From positions 186,001 to 250,000 of the forward strand of contig NZ_JAGGPB010000043.1 in NCBI RefSeq assembly GCF_018614055.1: a DNA stretch of 64,000 nt, in the 5' to 3' direction. The position numbers were made by a program, and so were the translations under genes. Origin of the DNA: Streptomyces sp. ISL-98. Its GTDB lineage: Bacteria; Actinomycetota; Actinomycetes; Streptomycetales; Streptomycetaceae. Positions 42,114 to 51,420 of this stretch are shown here, one piece after another. The notes under the pieces were generated by a model that ran no database searches, was not told the origin of the DNA, and saw only the letters and a list, made by a program, of their open reading frames with translations. The first letter of the stretch is position 1. Each line of letters opens with the position of its first letter.

Positions 42114-43205
42114 GTGAGCACCACCAAGAAGTTCGCCGTCACCACCCTGGCCGCGGCGCTCGGCGTCTCGACGCTGGCTGCGTGCGGCGGTTCCGGTGAC
42201 GAGGAGTCGTCCACCGGATCGAAGTCGAAGACCGTCACGCTCGTCAGCCACGACTCGTTCGCCGCCTCCGACGCCGTACTGAAGGCGTTCACCAAGGAGA
42301 CCGGCTACACCGTCAAGGTCCTCAAGAGCGGGGATGCGGGCGCCGCCCTCAACCAGGAGATCCTGACCAAGGGCTCCCCGCGCGGCGACGTCTTCTTCGG
42401 CGTCGACAACACCCTCCTCTCGCGCGCTCTCGACAACGATCTCTTCACGCGGTACGAGGCCAAGGGACTGGACAACGTCCCGGCCGCCCTTCAGCTGGAC
42501 GGCGACAAGCACCGGGTCACGCCCATCGACACCGGCGACATCTGTGTCAACTATGACAAGAAGTACTTCGCCGACAAGAAGCTCGCGCCGCCGAAGTCCT
42601 TCGACGACCTGGCCGAGCCGGCGTACAAGAACCTTCTCGTCACCGAGAACGCCGGGAACTCCTCGCCCGGTCTCGGCTTCCTCCTCGGCACGGTCGCGCA
42701 GTACGGCGACGACGGCTGGCAGGGCTACTGGAAGAAGCTGAAGAACAACGGCGTCAAGGTCGTCGACAGCTGGGAGCAGGCGTACAACGAGGAGTTCTCG
42801 GGGTCCGCGGGCGGCAAAAAGGCCAAGGCCGACCGGCCGCTCGTCGTCTCGTACGCCTCCAGCCCGCCCGTCGAGGTGCTCTACGCGGAGCCGCAGCCCA
42901 AGGAGGCGCCGACCGGCGTCGCGACCGGCACTTGCTTCCGGCAGACCGAGTTCGCCGGCCTGCTGAAGGGCGCCGAGAACGAGGCGGGCGGCAAGGCGCT
43001 CATCGACTTCCTCATCGGGAAGAAGTTCCAGGAGGACATGCCGCTGAACATGTTCGTCAACCCGGTGATCAAGGACGCGAAGCTGCCCGAGCTGTTCACA
43101 GAGCACGGCGTGGTGATCGACAAGCCGCATACGGTGGCGCCCGACAAGATCGCCGACAACCGTGAGCAGTGGGTCAAGTCGTGGTCCTCGCTCGTCCTGA
43201 AGTAG
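42114..43205 (+). CDS. thiB: Thiamine ABC transporter, substrate-binding lipoprotein
   Basis: A 363-residue extracellular solute-binding protein. Signal peptide with lipobox STLAAC, then the periplasmic-binding fold with KTVTLVSHDSFAASD, GDVFFGVDNTLLSRALDN and TPIDTGDICVNYDKKYF, as in ThiB/TbpA. The GTG at 42114 has an ideal AGGAGG seven bases upstream. The upstream TPP riboswitch strongly supports thiamine or a thiamine phosphate as ligand. The permease gene follows within about 10 bases. Confidence 0.92.
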   Translation: MSTTKKFAVTTLAAALGVSTLAACGGSGDEESSTGSKSKTVTLVSHDSFAASDAVLKAFTKETGYTVKVLKSGDAGAALNQEILTKGSPRGDVFFGVDNTLLSRALDNDLFTRYEAKGLDNVPAALQLDGDKHRVTPIDTGDICVNYDKKYFADKKLAPPKSFDDLAEPAYKNLLVTENAGNSSPGLGFLLGTVAQYGDDGWQGYWKKLKNNGVKVVDSWEQAYNEEFSGSAGGKKAKADRPLVVSYASSPPVEVLYAEPQPKEAPTGVATGTCFRQTEFAGLLKGAENEAGGKALIDFLIGKKFQEDMPLNMFVNPVIKDAKLPELFTEHGVVIDKPHTVAPDKIADNREQWVKSWSSLVLK

Positions 43206-43213
43206 CCACAAGC

Positions 43214-44857
43214 GTGCGCGGGAGCGCGGTGCGGCTCGGCCTCATGGCTGGTCCCGTCGCGTTCTTCGCACTCTTTTTCGCCTATCCCGTGGTCGCGATC
43301 GTCGGTCGCGGGCTCAAGGCGGAAGGCGTCTGGCAGTTCGGCCGGGTCGGCGAGGTGCTCGGCGACCCGGACATTCTGGACGTCCTGTGGTTCACGACGT
43401 GGCAGGCGGTGGCGTCGACGGCGCTGACCCTGCTGATCGCCCTCCCGGCGGCGTACGTCTTCGCGCGGCTCGACTTCCCGTGCAAGCAGCTGCTGCGGGC
43501 CGTCGTCACCGTGCCCTTCGTGCTGCCGACGGTCGTCGTCGGCACCGCGTTCCTGGCGATGCTGGGGCGGGGCGGGCTGCTCGACGAGCTGTGGGGCGTA
43601 CGGCTCGACACGACCGTGTGGGCGATCCTCCTCGCGCACGTCTTCTTCAATTACGCGGTGGTCGTACGGACCGTGGGCGGCCTGTGGTCGCAGCTCGACC
43701 CGCGCCAGGAGGAGGCGGCGCGGGTGCTCGGCGCCGGGCGGTTCGCGGCCTGGCGGCGGGTGACACTGCCGGCCCTCGTGCCCGCCGTGGCGGCCGCCGC
43801 GCTGATGGTTTTCCTCTTCACCTTCACCTCCTTCGGTGTCGTACAGATCCTGGGCGGCCCCGCCTACTCCACCCTTGAGGTGGAGATCTACCGGCAGACC
43901 GCGCAGCTGCTCGACCTGCCGACGGCGGCCGTGCTGACGCTGGTGCAGTTGGCGGCCGTGGGTGCGATTCTCGCCGTACACGCGTGGACCGTACGGCGCA
44001 GGGAAACCGCCCTGAAGCTGGTCGACCCGGCGCAGACCGCCCGGCGGCCGCGCGGGGCGGGGCAGTGGGCGTTGCTCGGCGGGGTGCTCGCCACGGTGGT
44101 GGTGCTGATCCTTCTGCCGCTCGGGGTGCTCGTCGAGCGGTCGCTGGACGGGCCCGACGGCTATGGCTTCACGTACTACCGCGCGCTTCAGTCGGCGGCC
44201 GCGAACGGGGGCACCTTCCTCGTGCCGCCGCTGGAAGCGGTGTGGAATTCGCTGCAGTACGCCCTGGTGGCGACCGCCATCGCAGTGGCCGTCGGGGGGC
44301 TCGCGGCTGCGGCCTTGACCCGGCGGGCGGGGCGGCTCGTGCGCGGCTTCGACGCGTTGCTGATGCTGCCGCTGGGCGTGTCCGCCGTGACTGTCGGCTT
44401 CGGTTTCCTGATCACCCTGAACCGGCCCCCGCTGGATCTGCGTACGTCGTGGATTCTGGTGCCGCTGGCGCAGGCGCTGGTCGGGGTGCCCTTCGTCGTA
44501 CGGACCATGCTTCCCGTACTCCGGGCGGTCGACAGCAGGCTGCGCGAGGTGGCGGCGGTGCTCGGTGCTTCGCCGCTGCGGGCCTGGCGGGAGGTCGACC
44601 TGCCGATGGTGCGGCGGGCGCTGCTTGTGGCGGCCGGGTTCGCTTTCGCCGTGTCGCTGGGCGAGTTCGGGGCGACCGTCTTCATCGCACGGCCCGACAA
44701 TCCGACGCTGCCGGTGGCCGTGGCGCGGCTGCTCGGGCGGGCAGGGGACCTCAATTACGGTCAGGCGATGGCCCTGAGCACGATTCTGATGGTGGTGTGC
44801 GCGGTGTCGCTGCTGGTCCTTGAGCGTATTCGTACTGACCGGTCGGGGGAGTTCTGA
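43214..44857 (+). CDS. thiP: Thiamine ABC transporter, permease
   Basis: A fused permease of about 547 residues with some 12 membrane segments and two BPD-transport (EAA) loops, EEAARVLGAGRFAAWRRVTLP and EVAAVLGASPLRAWREVDLP (each cited in part). The fusion of two permease halves is typical of ThiP. The start is unsure: GTG 43214 or GTG 43229 (GGGAG upstream). Its stop overlaps the thiQ start by one base. Confidence 0.92.
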   Translation: MRGSAVRLGLMAGPVAFFALFFAYPVVAIVGRGLKAEGVWQFGRVGEVLGDPDILDVLWFTTWQAVASTALTLLIALPAAYVFARLDFPCKQLLRAVVTVPFVLPTVVVGTAFLAMLGRGGLLDELWGVRLDTTVWAILLAHVFFNYAVVVRTVGGLWSQLDPRQEEAARVLGAGRFAAWRRVTLPALVPAVAAAALMVFLFTFTSFGVVQILGGPAYSTLEVEIYRQTAQLLDLPTAAVLTLVQLAAVGAILAVHAWTVRRRETALKLVDPAQTARRPRGAGQWALLGGVLATVVVLILLPLGVLVERSLDGPDGYGFTYYRALQSAAANGGTFLVPPLEAVWNSLQYALVATAIAVAVGGLAAAALTRRAGRLVRGFDALLMLPLGVSAVTVGFGFLITLNRPPLDLRTSWILVPLAQALVGVPFVVRTMLPVLRAVDSRLREVAAVLGASPLRAWREVDLPMVRRALLVAAGFAFAVSLGEFGATVFIARPDNPTLPVAVARLLGRAGDLNYGQAMALSTILMVVCAVSLLVLERIRTDRSGEF

Positions 44858-45918
44858 TGTTGCGGCTCGACGGGGCGACCGTGCGGTTCGGGAAGCGCGC
44901 GGTGCTCGACGCGGTGGATCTGGAGGTCGCGGACCACGAGATCGTGTGCGTGCTCGGGCCGAGCGGCAGCGGGAAGTCCACGCTGCTGCGGGTCGTTGCC
45001 GGGCTCCAGAGCGCCGACGCCGGCCGGGTACTGCTCGACGGGCGCGACCAGCGCGGAGTGCCGGTGCACCGGCGCGGTGTCGGCCTGATGTTCCAGGACC
45101 ATCAGCTCTTCCCGCAGCGGGACGTCGGCGGCAATGTCGCCTTCGGGCTGCGGATGCGGGGCGCGGCCAAGGCCGAACAGGTGCGGCGGGTGCAGGAGTT
45201 GCTGGAGCTTGTCGGCCTGCCGGGGGCGCAGCGCCGCGCGATCGCCACGCTGTCGGGCGGCGAGCAGCAGCGGGTCGCGCTCGCGCGGGCGCTCGCCCCG
45301 CAGCCGAAGCTGCTGATGCTCGACGAGCCGCTCGGCCAGCTCGACCGCGGTCTGCGTGAACGCCTCGTGGTCGAACTGCGCCAGCTCTTCGGGCAGTTGG
45401 GTACGACCGTCTTGGCCGTCACCCACGACCAGGGCGAGGCGTTCGCGCTCGCCGACCGGGTGGTGGTGATGTGCGAAGGGCGCATCGCGCAGACCGGCAC
45501 GCCGCTTGAGGTCTGGCAGCGGCCGGCCTCCGAGTTCGTCGCCCGCTTCCTCGGCTTCGACAATGTCGTCCCCGCGACGATCAGCGGCAAGGCCGCCGAC
45601 ACGGTGTGGGGCAAGGTCCCCGTCCCGGCAGGGGCGGCGCAGGGCGAAAACCGTCTCCTGGTCCGCCCGGCAGGCGTCCGGATGGTGCCGGCCGAGGACG
45701 GCCTGCCGTGCACGGTGACGGCCCGTACCTTCCGCGGCAACCATGTCGCCGTACTTCTGCAGCCCGCGAACGCCCCGCAGCTGGAGGCCGAGTGCTCGCT
45801 GTGGGACGCACCGGACGAGGGAGCGGAGGTGGGGGTGGCCTTCGCGGCGGAGGACGTCGTGGTGCTGCCGTCGCCGCTGCCGTCCGACCCCGGCGGATCA
45901 GGGCCAGTACGGCGGTGA
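44857..45918 (+). CDS. thiQ: Thiamine ABC transporter, ATPase
   Basis: A 353-residue ABC ATPase: Walker A GPSGSGKST, Q-loop GLMFQDHQLFPQ, signature LSGGEQQRVALARAL, Walker B LLMLDEPLGQLD and the switch His of LAVTHDQGEA. A C-terminal regulatory-type domain of about 110 residues follows. The last 338 bases lie opposite an open frame of the convergent membrane-protein gene. Confidence 0.92.
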   Translation: MLRLDGATVRFGKRAVLDAVDLEVADHEIVCVLGPSGSGKSTLLRVVAGLQSADAGRVLLDGRDQRGVPVHRRGVGLMFQDHQLFPQRDVGGNVAFGLRMRGAAKAEQVRRVQELLELVGLPGAQRRAIATLSGGEQQRVALARALAPQPKLLMLDEPLGQLDRGLRERLVVELRQLFGQLGTTVLAVTHDQGEAFALADRVVVMCEGRIAQTGTPLEVWQRPASEFVARFLGFDNVVPATISGKAADTVWGKVPVPAGAAQGENRLLVRPAGVRMVPAEDGLPCTVTARTFRGNHVAVLLQPANAPQLEAECSLWDAPDEGAEVGVAFAAEDVVVLPSPLPSDPGGSGPVRR

Positions 45919-46585
45919 TGTCGACCCCGTGGTCGTACAGCCAGATCCCCGCGTTGCTCGTGTACTCCGGGTCGACGCCGGGCCTGCCGTCGCCGGTGTA
46001 GCCGACGGTCGAGCCGAGTGCCCAGGCCGTCTTGAGCGTGACGTACGGCAGCAGGGCGGCCGCTCCCAGCAGGCCCGCCCGGGTGCGGCGGCCGATGGCG
46101 ACGGGCCGGGTGGTGTTGGTGTGGCCGCTGTTGCCGCAGTACGGGCAGACGCCGCGCGCACGCCGCTGGTAGGCGAGTGCCGCCCACGCCCACAGCACGG
46201 CGCCGGCCACAGCCACGCCTTGGTTCGCCAGCCCTGCCCAGTCAACCGGGGGCTGGTTACGGGAGAGGAGGGCGAGGAGATAGGTCGGAGCGAGCAGGAA
46301 GCCGAAGCCCGACATCAGGCAGAGCGCGACCACCGCCCAGGCGACCCGGGGCGGCCATCGGAGGCCGGGGCGCCGGAGCATGACGTACGCGAGGAGGGCG
46401 GTGGCGGCGTAGACCGCGGTCAGCGACCATTCGGCGCCGGTGCCGCGCCCTTTGTGCGCGATCGAGTAGCCGAGGCGTGGGCCGAGCGCGGCGATCGCTG
46501 CCCCTGTGGCGTACGCGGCCGACCATGCGAGGGCGGCCCGCCCGGCCCACGCCGGCCAGGTCGCCCGTAAGTTCTTGATTCCCAT
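45581..46585 (-). CDS. Membrane protein, C-terminus probably lost and replaced by antisense sequence
   Basis: About 220 residues form six or so membrane segments and hold a zinc-type motif CPYCGNSGH in a cytoplasmic loop; the protein starts MGIKNLRATWPAWAGR. After GVDITAVLALI the fold seems cut off and about 110 Arg/Pro-rich residues follow that are antisense to the end of thiQ. Either the gene lost its 3' half by deletion or it ends in an unusual tail. The function is unknown. The start at 46585 lacks a good ribosome site. Confidence 0.5.
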   Translation of the reverse strand: MGIKNLRATWPAWAGRAALAWSAAYATGAAIAALGPRLGYSIAHKGRGTGAEWSLTAVYAATALLAYVMLRRPGLRWPPRVAWAVVALCLMSGFGFLLAPTYLLALLSRNQPPVDWAGLANQGVAVAGAVLWAWAALAYQRRARGVCPYCGNSGHTNTTRPVAIGRRTRAGLLGAAALLPYVTLKTAWALGSTVGYTGDGRPGVDPEYTSNAGIWLYDHGVDITAVLALIRRGRTAAATAAPRRPPPRRPPPPPLPRPVRPTASTRPPAAGRSRAAEVRRHGCRGRYGPSPCTAGRPRPAPSGRLPGGPGDGFRPAPPLPGRGPCPTPCRRPCR

Positions 46586-46672
46586 ACGGGGAGCGTGGCG
46601 TCGGGGGCGGGTGTGGGGCGTCCGGCCGGGGGACGGTCCCGGTCCGCCGCTCGGGGGAGCGGCGGATCGGCC

Positions 46673-47809
46673 CTACGGCTGAGCGTGCGGCGGCGCGCTT
46701 GTACGACCCGTGAGCCGGGCCAGTGCCGCCGGTGCCTCTTCGACCGTGTCGACCAGGGCGATGCGGGACTCCATCGAGCGGGACTTCGCCAGGGACTGGA
46801 GCAGCGGCCAGGTGGGCAGGTGCTCGGTCCAGTGGGTGCGGTTGACCAGGACCATGGGGGTCGGTTCGCCGCGCGACTCGTAGTAGTTCGGGGTCGCGTT
46901 GTCGAAGATCTCCTGGACCGTGCCGGCCGCGCCGGGCAGGAAGATGACGCCCGCGTTGCAGCGTGCGAGCAGGCCGTCCTCGCGGGTGGCGTTGGCGAAG
47001 TACTTCGCGATGTGGCCCGCGAAGGCGTTCGGCGGCTCGTGGCCGTAGAACCAGGTGGGGATGCCGATGGAGTCGCCGCCGGAGGGCCAGCGGTCGCGGA
47101 GTTCGAAGGCGGCGCGGGCCCAGTCGGAGATCGACGGGGTGAAGGACGGGGTCTTGGCGAGGAGGGCCAGGGCGTCGTCCAGTGCGGTGTCGTCCGGGAA
47201 GGGGGACATGTACGCGCCGAGGTTGGCGGCCTCCATCGCGCCGGGGCCGCCTCCGGTGGCCACGGTCAGGCCCTCGCGCGCGAGCGTGCGGCCGAGGTGG
47301 GCGGCGCCGGCGTAGGCGTCCGTGCCCCGCGCCATGGCGTGGCCGCCCATGACGCCGACCACCCGGGCGCCGGCGAGGCGCTCGTCGAGGGCGTCGGAGA
47401 CCGCGTCGTCGTGGATGGAGCGCAGCATCGAGGCGAATATGTCGCCGTCGGCCTTGGTGCGCTGGAACCAGGCGTACGCGAGGGCGTCCGGCGTGGCTTC
47501 GTAGCTGTCGGCCAGGTTCTCGAAGAGGTCGTCGGGGGTGTAGAGATGCCCCCGGTACGGGTTGAACGGCAGGCCGGGGACGGGCGGGAAGACGAGGGCG
47601 CCGTCCGCGCGTACCTTTGCCGCGCCGTCGGGGTGCATGGGGCAGCCGAGGAATATCGCGCCGGATGTGGCGACCGCGAGGAGCGCGGACGTACGGGCCG
47701 TCAGATCGACGGACTGGACGCGGTAGCCGTCGAGCGAGCCGCGCGAAACGGCTTCGTCGAACTCGGCGATGGTTTCGATCTCGTAGTCATGGTCCGTGAG
47801 TTGAGGCAC
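46673..47809 (-). CDS. LOG-family Rossmann-fold protein (TIGR00730-like)
   Basis: A 378-residue protein with the nucleotide-fold core of LOG/lysine-decarboxylase-like proteins: VVGVMGGHAMARG, VATGGGPGAMEAANLGAY and the loop VIFLPGAAGTVQEIFDN, where the usual PGGxGTxxE reads PGAAGTVQE. An N-terminal domain of about 150 residues is extra. Members hydrolyse cytokinin or other nucleotide monophosphates; the substrate here is unknown. GTG 47809 is the likely start. Confidence 0.8.
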   Translation of the reverse strand: MPQLTDHDYEIETIAEFDEAVSRGSLDGYRVQSVDLTARTSALLAVATSGAIFLGCPMHPDGAAKVRADGALVFPPVPGLPFNPYRGHLYTPDDLFENLADSYEATPDALAYAWFQRTKADGDIFASMLRSIHDDAVSDALDERLAGARVVGVMGGHAMARGTDAYAGAAHLGRTLAREGLTVATGGGPGAMEAANLGAYMSPFPDDTALDDALALLAKTPSFTPSISDWARAAFELRDRWPSGGDSIGIPTWFYGHEPPNAFAGHIAKYFANATREDGLLARCNAGVIFLPGAAGTVQEIFDNATPNYYESRGEPTPMVLVNRTHWTEHLPTWPLLQSLAKSRSMESRIALVDTVEEAPAALARLTGRTSAPPHAQP

Positions 47810-47984
47810 CCGCAGATGCTAGGCCCTGGCCGGGGAGGCATCGGGGGAGGGGGTGCGTGGCGGTGGATTTTCCCCTGCCCGCCCCTTCTCCCTTGTGCGG
47901 TTGCGGCTCCGCCGCGCGACGCACGAGGCCGCTGGGGCCCCTGGGCGCCAGGAGGAAGCACCGGGGGACTTCGGGGCACTCGTG

Positions 47985-49142
47985 TCAGGGCTTCAAAGGC
48001 AGTGCCGCCAGCTCTGCCACCGCCCACGTCAGCGGGGCGAACGTCGTCAGTAGTGCCGCCGCTCTCAGGGCCGCCGCCGCGCGTAGCGCCTGTGTGGGGG
48101 CGCCCAGGCGTACCAGGGCCTTCGTGGTTTCCGTACGGGCGTGTTTCGACTCCAGCGTCGCCGTCAGCAGCGTTGCCACCGTGCAGCCCAGCACCAGGGT
48201 CGCGCCCAGGCCCGTCAGCGGGCCGACGGGGTGCGGGGTGGCGCCGGCGTCGTACAGGGTGGCTGCGGCGATCGCGGCCGACGCCACCGCGCAGACCACG
48301 CCCAGCGGGCGGCCGATGCGGTGGGATTCGTCCATCAGGACCCGGCCCGCCAGCAGGCGTACGGCCCCGGGGCGTACCGACTGGAGTACGCGGCCGCAGA
48401 GGTACGTCAGGCCGGGGCCGGCCAGGGCCAGGCCCAGCGCGGTGAGGGCCCAGCCCACCAGGACGCCCGCCGGGAGGACGTCGATCCGGCCCGGCAGCGC
48501 GAGCGGAGCGTCGGGCGTGCCTTCGCTCGTGTACGCCTCCACCGCCAGGCCCGCCGCCGTGAGCGCCGCACCCCAGGGCAGGCCCGTGTGCACCGGATGC
48601 GCGGGGGCCGGTTCGTCGGACGGCTTGGCGGGGCGGGGGCGCAGGGCCATGGAGCTCGCGGTCGCCGCCGCCACCGGTACCACGCAGAGCAGGGTGAGCG
48701 CGGCGGCCAGCGGCAGTGGCTGGTGCGCGGCCAGCAGCCCGGCCGCGGCACCGTCGAAGGGCAGGCCGCTGAGGTCGCCGCGCAGGTGGAGGAAGAAGAG
48801 CAGGGCCAGTGAGCTGCCCAGGGTGCACGAGACGGCCGTGGACACGGCGGCGAGCGCCGCGAGCTGCACCGGACCGAGGCCGACGGCGGAGAGCCCGGCC
48901 CGCCGCGGACCGGCGCTGGGGTCGGTCCTGGCCACCGCCACCGCGAACTGCACCGTTGCCGTGACCGGGGCCAGGCACCAGAGCAGGCGCAGCAGGGAGC
49001 CGGTGGAGTGCGCCGGGTGTCCGACGGCGTACCCCAGCGTGCACAGGAGGAGGAAACCTACGCCGGCCGACGCAGCCGCGACCAGCAGGCGGCGCAGCAG
49101 GACGATCGGGTGGCTACCGCGGGCTAGACGGAGAGCGAGCAC
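47985..49142 (-). CDS. ABC transporter permease-like membrane protein
   Basis: A 385-residue protein with about eight to ten membrane segments (IVLLRRLLVAAASAGVGFLLL and AALTLLCVVPVAAATAS among them), organised like an FtsX/MacB-type permease. The GTG at 49142 lies inside the end of the ATPase gene on the same strand (19-base overlap), so the two form one exporter. The substrate is unknown; no extracellular domain of note is seen. Confidence 0.72.
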   Translation of the reverse strand: MLALRLARGSHPIVLLRRLLVAAASAGVGFLLLCTLGYAVGHPAHSTGSLLRLLWCLAPVTATVQFAVAVARTDPSAGPRRAGLSAVGLGPVQLAALAAVSTAVSCTLGSSLALLFFLHLRGDLSGLPFDGAAAGLLAAHQPLPLAAALTLLCVVPVAAATASSMALRPRPAKPSDEPAPAHPVHTGLPWGAALTAAGLAVEAYTSEGTPDAPLALPGRIDVLPAGVLVGWALTALGLALAGPGLTYLCGRVLQSVRPGAVRLLAGRVLMDESHRIGRPLGVVCAVASAAIAAATLYDAGATPHPVGPLTGLGATLVLGCTVATLLTATLESKHARTETTKALVRLGAPTQALRAAAALRAAALLTTFAPLTWAVAELAALPLKP

Positions 49143-49852
49143 GCGGCCCGGCCTTCCACACCATCCGCCTGCACAGAGTTGACGCGGCGGCCGTCGAGCA
49201 GCGAGACCGTACGGTCCGCGAGCGTCGCCACCTCCGCGTCGTGCGTCGCGAGGAGGACCGTGATCCTGTGCGACCGGGCGGCGGCGGTGAGCGTACGCAG
49301 GACCTGCGCACGGTCGGTCTGGTGCAGCGGCGCCGTCGGCTCGTCCGCGAAGATCACCGAGGGCGTGGTCACGAGGGCGCGGGCGACGGCGACGCGCTGA
49401 CGCTGGGACTGCAGGAGGTCCGCCGGACGCTTCCGGGCGATCATGGCGATGTCGAGCCGCTCCAGCCATTCCATGGCGGCCTTCTTCGCGGCGCGGTGCG
49501 AGGCGCCGTGCAGGAGAAGGGGGAGGGCCGCGTTTTCCCAGGCGTTCAGTTCCGGTACGAGCCGGGGTTCGGAGTCGATCCAGCCGAACCGGTCGCGGCG
49601 CAGCCGCTCACGTACCACCGGCCCCATGGTGTGCACGGGTGTGCTGTTGAACCACACCTCGCCCTGCTGTGGGACCAGCTGACCGGAGAGGCACCGCAGC
49701 AGAGTCGTTTTGCCGCTTGCCCGCGGGCCGTTGACGGCGAGGATCTCGCCCTCGCGCACACCGAGCGACACGCCCGTGAGGGCAGGGGAGCCGCTGTGGG
49801 AGTAGTGCAGGGACCGTGCCCAGAGCACATCGTTGTCCGGCGGGGCCACCAT
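49124..49852 (-). CDS. ABC transporter ATPase with a degenerate signature
   Basis: A 242-residue ATPase of the LolD/MacB group: Walker A GPRASGKTT, Walker B SVIFADEPTAPLH and the switch His of LLATHDAEVATLA. The signature LSGGQ is replaced by LLQSQRQRVAVARAL, which would weaken ATP hydrolysis. ATG 49852 is chosen because GAGGTG lies seven bases upstream; GTG 49861 is possible. Confidence 0.8.
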   Translation of the reverse strand: MVAPPDNDVLWARSLHYSHSGSPALTGVSLGVREGEILAVNGPRASGKTTLLRCLSGQLVPQQGEVWFNSTPVHTMGPVVRERLRRDRFGWIDSEPRLVPELNAWENAALPLLLHGASHRAAKKAAMEWLERLDIAMIARKRPADLLQSQRQRVAVARALVTTPSVIFADEPTAPLHQTDRAQVLRTLTAAARSHRITVLLATHDAEVATLADRTVSLLDGRRVNSVQADGVEGRAACSLSV

Positions 49853-49992
49853 GGCGTACACCTCACGTCTTGAGTGTCACAGCACGTCTTGCAGTGTCAC
49901 AGCAGATATCCCGTCCCCCGTACGGGGGAACGAAGACGGGGCCGATCGGTCACTGCACCGTAAGGATTCGAGGCGTGGTGGCGTGGAAAGCG

Positions 49993-50042
49993 CGCGGCCC
50001 GGATGCCCCCGTTCTCACTCGAACGGGGGCATCCGGGCCGCG
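49993..50042. terminator. Long perfect hairpin after the aminotransferase gene
   Basis: A perfect 22-bp stem (49993-50014 and 50021-50042, loop TCACTC) starts 15 bases beyond the aminotransferase stop. It is a strong terminator for that minus-strand gene and separates it from the ABC exporter genes. Confidence 0.85.
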
Positions 50043-50056
50043 ATTGGGTCATATGA

Positions 50057-51418
50057 TCAGAGCTTGGTCCAGGCCTCCGTCAGCACCTGACGCAGGATGC
50101 CCTCGATCTCGTCGAAGGTCTCCTGGTTGGAGATCAGCGGCGGCGCGAGCTGGACGACCGGGTCGCCACGGTCGTCGGCGCGGCAGTACAGACCGTTGTC
50201 GTACAGCGCCTTGGAGAGGAAGCCGTAGAGCACGCGCTCCGTCTCCTCGTCCGTGAAGGACTCCTTGGTGGCCTTGTCCTTCACGAGCTCGATGCCGTAG
50301 AAGAAGCCGTTGCCGCGTACGTCGCCGACGATCGGCAGGTCGTGCAGCTTCTGCAGCGTGGTGAGGAACGCGTTCTCGGTGTCGAGGACGTGCTGGTTGA
50401 GGCCCTCACGCTCGAACAGGTCGAGGTTGGCGATACCGACGGCCGCGGAGACCGGGTGGCCACCGAAGGTGTAGCCGTGCAGGAAGGTGTTGTCACCCTT
50501 GTAGAACGGCTCCGCCAGGCGGTCGGAGATGATGCACGCGCCGATCGGGGAGTAGCCCGAGGTCATGCCCTTGGCGCAGGTGATCATGTCCGGTACGTAG
50601 TCGAACTTGTCGCACGCGAACATCGTGCCGAGGCGGCCGAAGGCGCAGATCGTCTCGTCGGAGACGAGCAGCACGTTGTACTGGTCGCAGATCTCGCGGA
50701 CCCGCTGGAAGTACCCGGGCGGCGGCGGGAAGCAGCCACCGGCGTTCTGCACCGGCTCCAGGAAGACGGCGGCGACCGTCTCGGGGCCCTCGAACAGGAT
50801 CTCCTGCTCGATCTGGTCGGCGCACCAGCGGCCGTAGGCCTCCGGGTCGTCACCGAAGATCGGGGCGCGGTAGATGTTGGTGTTCGGAACCTTGTGCGCA
50901 CCCGGGACGAGCGGCTCGAAGGGCGCCTTCAGGGCCGGCAGGCCGGTGATCGACAGGGCGCCCTGCGGGGTGCCGTGGTAGGCGACCGCGCGGGAGATGA
51001 CCTTGTACTTGGTCGGCTCGCCGGTGAGCTTGAAGTACTGCTTCGCCAGCTTCCACGCGGTCTCGACGGCCTCGCCGCCACCGGTGGTGAAGAAGACCTT
51101 GTTGAGGTCGCCCGGCGCGTAGTTCGCGAGGCGCTCGGCCAGCTCTACGGCCTTCGGGTGGGCGTACGACCACACCGGGAAGAAGGCCAGCTCCTGCGCC
51201 TGCTTGTACGCCGTTTCGGCAAGCTCGTGACGGCCGTGGCCGGCGTTGACGACGAACAGGCCGGAGAGGCCGTCGAGGTAGCGCTTGCCCTTGTCGTCGT
51301 AGATGTAGGTGCCCTCACCACGCACGATGGTGGGCACGGGTGCGTTCTCGTAGGACGACATGCGGGTGAAGTGCATCCACAGGTGGTCGTACGCGGTCTT
51401 GGAGAGGTCCTTGCTCAC
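50057..51418 (-). CDS. Class III aminotransferase, putrescine-type
   Basis: A 453-residue PLP enzyme: the Lys-bearing motif MITCAKGMTSGYSPIGA, the cofactor loop FFTTGGGEAVETAWKLAKQY, and YHGTPQGALSITG. Its closest known style is SpuC-like putrescine-pyruvate/oxoglutarate aminotransferase. The group with an Lrp regulator, an aldehyde dehydrogenase and a polyamine-binding protein supports conversion of putrescine to 4-aminobutanal. GTG 51418 is preferred as start. Other omega-amino substrates are possible. Confidence 0.85.
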   Translation of the reverse strand: MSKDLSKTAYDHLWMHFTRMSSYENAPVPTIVRGEGTYIYDDKGKRYLDGLSGLFVVNAGHGRHELAETAYKQAQELAFFPVWSYAHPKAVELAERLANYAPGDLNKVFFTTGGGEAVETAWKLAKQYFKLTGEPTKYKVISRAVAYHGTPQGALSITGLPALKAPFEPLVPGAHKVPNTNIYRAPIFGDDPEAYGRWCADQIEQEILFEGPETVAAVFLEPVQNAGGCFPPPPGYFQRVREICDQYNVLLVSDETICAFGRLGTMFACDKFDYVPDMITCAKGMTSGYSPIGACIISDRLAEPFYKGDNTFLHGYTFGGHPVSAAVGIANLDLFEREGLNQHVLDTENAFLTTLQKLHDLPIVGDVRGNGFFYGIELVKDKATKESFTDEETERVLYGFLSKALYDNGLYCRADDRGDPVVQLAPPLISNQETFDEIEGILRQVLTEAWTKL

Positions 51419-51420
51419 GA

